A stretch of 6,875 nucleotides of DNA from an uncultured Collinsella sp. (lineage in GTDB: Bacteria; Actinomycetota; Coriobacteriia; Coriobacteriales; Coriobacteriaceae): NCBI GenBank assembly GCA_900752275.1, contig CAADUS010000250.1, positions 1 to 6,875 of the forward strand, written 5' to 3'. The translations under genes and the position numbers were made by a program. The notes below the pieces were generated by a model. It saw only the letters and a list, made by a program, of their open reading frames with translations. It ran no database searches and was not told where the DNA came from. Of this stretch, positions 5,702 to 6,875 are shown piece after piece (the stretch's first letter is position 1; every line of letters starts with the position of its first letter).

Positions 5702-5723
5702 TTCCCCTAAGGAAAACACGCTT
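5694..5723. terminator. Hairpin between convergent genes, possible bidirectional terminator
   Basis: Arms AAGCGTG (5694-5700) and CACGCTT (5717-5723) are perfectly complementary, with an inner TTCC/GGAA stem around a CCTAA loop. It overlaps the stop codon of the CPBP gene and lies 53 nt beyond the stop of the convergent YgiQ-like gene. No T-run follows on either strand, so a rho-independent role is weakly supported. Read on the minus strand it has GTTTTCC after the first six arm bases, like the two intergenic elements upstream. Confidence 0.5.
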
Positions 5724-5776
5724 GGGCGATGAGGAGACGCCGACTGGCCAAGAGACACCGGCCGGCCCTCGCCACG

Positions 5777-6875
5777 CTAGTTGCGGCGTCCGCCGCCGTT
5801 GGCGCCCTGACGTCCCTGGGCCGCGCGGTTGCGTCCGGCAGTGTTCTGCGCGCGCGACATGCCACCGTGGCCCTTGCTGCCTTTGGGTCCCTTGCCGGCG
5901 GCGCCACCGTGGGCCTTGCCGCCCTTCTTGCCGGTGCCATGGCCACCGCCAGCAGTCGTCTCGCCCGGACGCGGGGGCACGGGACGAATCAGGCAATGCT
6001 TGGTGTAGCCGATCAAATCGCGGCGGCCGGCCTTTTCCAGCGCCTCGCGCACCAGCTTGTAGTTCTCGGGCTTGCGATACTGGATGAGCGCGCGCTGCAT
6101 GGCCTTCTCGTGCGGGTCGCGCGCCACATAGATCGGCTCCATGGTGCGCGGATCCACGCCGGTGTAGTACATGCACGTCGACATGGTGGACGGCGTGGGG
6201 TAGAAGTCCTGCACCTGTTCGGGCATGTAGCCCATGTCTCTCACGGCCTCGGCAAGGTCCACAGCTTCCTTCATGGTTGAACCGGGGTGGCTCGAGATCA
6301 GATACGGCACCACGTACTGCTTGAGTCCGTATTCGCGGTTCAAGCGTTCAAATTTACGGCAGAATGCGTCGTAGACGGCGCGGCTCGGCTTGCCCATCAC
6401 AGACAGCACGGCGTCGCTCACGTGCTCGGGCGCTACGCGCAGCTGGCCCGAGACGTGATGCTCCAGCAGCTCGCGCAAAAACTCGTCCGAGGCATCGGCC
6501 ATGGTGTAGTCAAAGCGGATGCCGCTGCGGACGAAGACCTTCTTGACGCCCGGCAGCTGGCGCAGGTCGCGCAGCAGCTGCGTGTAGCCGGTCTCGTCGA
6601 CCACCATGTTCTTGCACACGCTCGGCCACAGGCAGCGCTTGTTCTTGCACACGCCGTGCTTGAGCTGCTTGTCGCAGGCGGGGCGGCTAAAGTTGGCCGT
6701 CGGTCCGCCCACGTCGTTGATATAGCCCTTAAACTCGGGATCGCGCGTGAGCAGCTCGGCCTCGCGCATGATCGAGTCGTGGCTGCGCATCTGCAACACG
6801 CGGCCCTGGTGGAAGGTGAGGGCGCAAAACGAGCACTCACCAAAACAGCCGCGGTTGGAGCTTATGGAAAACTTG
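5777..6875 (-). CDS. ygiQ: YgiQ-family (UPF0313) radical SAM protein, 5' end cut off by window edge
   Basis: The C-terminal 365 or so residues of a radical SAM protein whose start lies beyond the right edge (E. coli YgiQ is about 740 aa). Cellular function is not established for the family; the domain predicts reductive cleavage of S-adenosylmethionine by a [4Fe-4S] cluster. The minus-strand frame stays open to 6875 and reads SSNRGCFGECSFCAL, giving the CX3CX2C cluster-binding motif (Cys codons at 6845-6847, 6833-6835, 6824-6826). A second cysteine group conserved in YgiQ proteins follows (codons from about 6674 back to 6614: Cys-X8-Cys-X4-Cys-X5-Cys). Later parts (QVQDFYPTPSTMSTCMYYTG, then YRKPENYKLVREAL) match the family's C-terminal domain. 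The last 62 residues (5780-5965) are a Gly/Lys/Arg/His-rich tail. A GTG at 6797-6799 is an internal Val, not the start. Convergent with the CPBP gene. Confidence 0.95.
   Translation of the reverse strand, partial: KFSISSNRGCFGECSFCALTFHQGRVLQMRSHDSIMREAELLTRDPEFKGYINDVGGPTANFSRPACDKQLKHGVCKNKRCLWPSVCKNMVVDETGYTQLLRDLRQLPGVKKVFVRSGIRFDYTMADASDEFLRELLEHHVSGQLRVAPEHVSDAVLSVMGKPSRAVYDAFCRKFERLNREYGLKQYVVPYLISSHPGSTMKEAVDLAEAVRDMGYMPEQVQDFYPTPSTMSTCMYYTGVDPRTMEPIYVARDPHEKAMQRALIQYRKPENYKLVREALEKAGRRDLIGYTKHCLIRPVPPRPGETTAGGGHGTGKKGGKAHGGAAGKGPKGSKGHGGMSRAQNTAGRNRAAQGRQGANGGGRRN

Noticed and set aside
5729..6280. 183-codon + strand frame opposite the YgiQ-like gene.
   Set aside because: It is an Ala/His/Arg-rich shadow of a strongly conserved minus-strand protein.

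Overview
The window is GC-rich bacterial DNA, tightly packed with genes. Its gene content suggests a strictly fermentative anaerobe of the Coriobacteriia, most likely Collinsella or a close relative. The grounds are a ferredoxin-type [FeFe] hydrogenase, a Tat-type lipoprotein signal, high-GC codon use, and similarity to Collinsella-type proteins recalled from memory. The taxon is an inference; no marker gene is present.

Region 1 (44-4296, + strand) is a three-gene operon with 2-3 bp gaps. It encodes a complete group A [FeFe] hydrogenase, a lipid-anchored substrate-binding protein of the NitT/TauT/SsuA type, and one 458-residue polypeptide that fuses the ABC permease to an unusually short ATPase. 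Together the last two genes could form a complete importer: lipoprotein, plus a homodimer of the permease-ATPase fusion. The substrate cannot be read from the sequence. The tight coupling to the hydrogenase is the main functional hint.

Region 2 (4297-4792) is a regulatory island around a 66-residue orphan RelB/DinJ-like ribbon-helix-helix protein. Its upstream region holds a candidate extended -10 promoter, repeated AT-rich AATACTTA boxes, a 29-bp inverted repeat with a 10-bp internal period, and a long leader hairpin with 11-bp perfect arms. Two related palindromic elements of about 30 bp (4317-4344 and 4711-4741) bracket the gene. Their cores are shared (GTTTTCC and CCCATGGG) and their arms change in a compensatory way.

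Region 3 (4793-5701, + strand) encodes a CPBP-family (Abi/CAAX-like) membrane protease with all its catalytic motifs. A hairpin (5694-5723) overlaps its stop codon and lies in the short gap before a convergent gene.

Region 4 (5777-6875, - strand) is the C-terminal part of a YgiQ-family radical SAM protein that runs off the right edge. The radical SAM cysteine motif is just inside the window, and the protein ends in a 62-residue Gly/Lys/Arg/His-rich tail.

No tRNA, rRNA, CRISPR array, insertion sequence or phage gene was seen. The best candidates for something undescribed are the hydrogenase-linked importer with its fused, abbreviated ATPase, and the palindromic elements around the orphan RelB-like gene.
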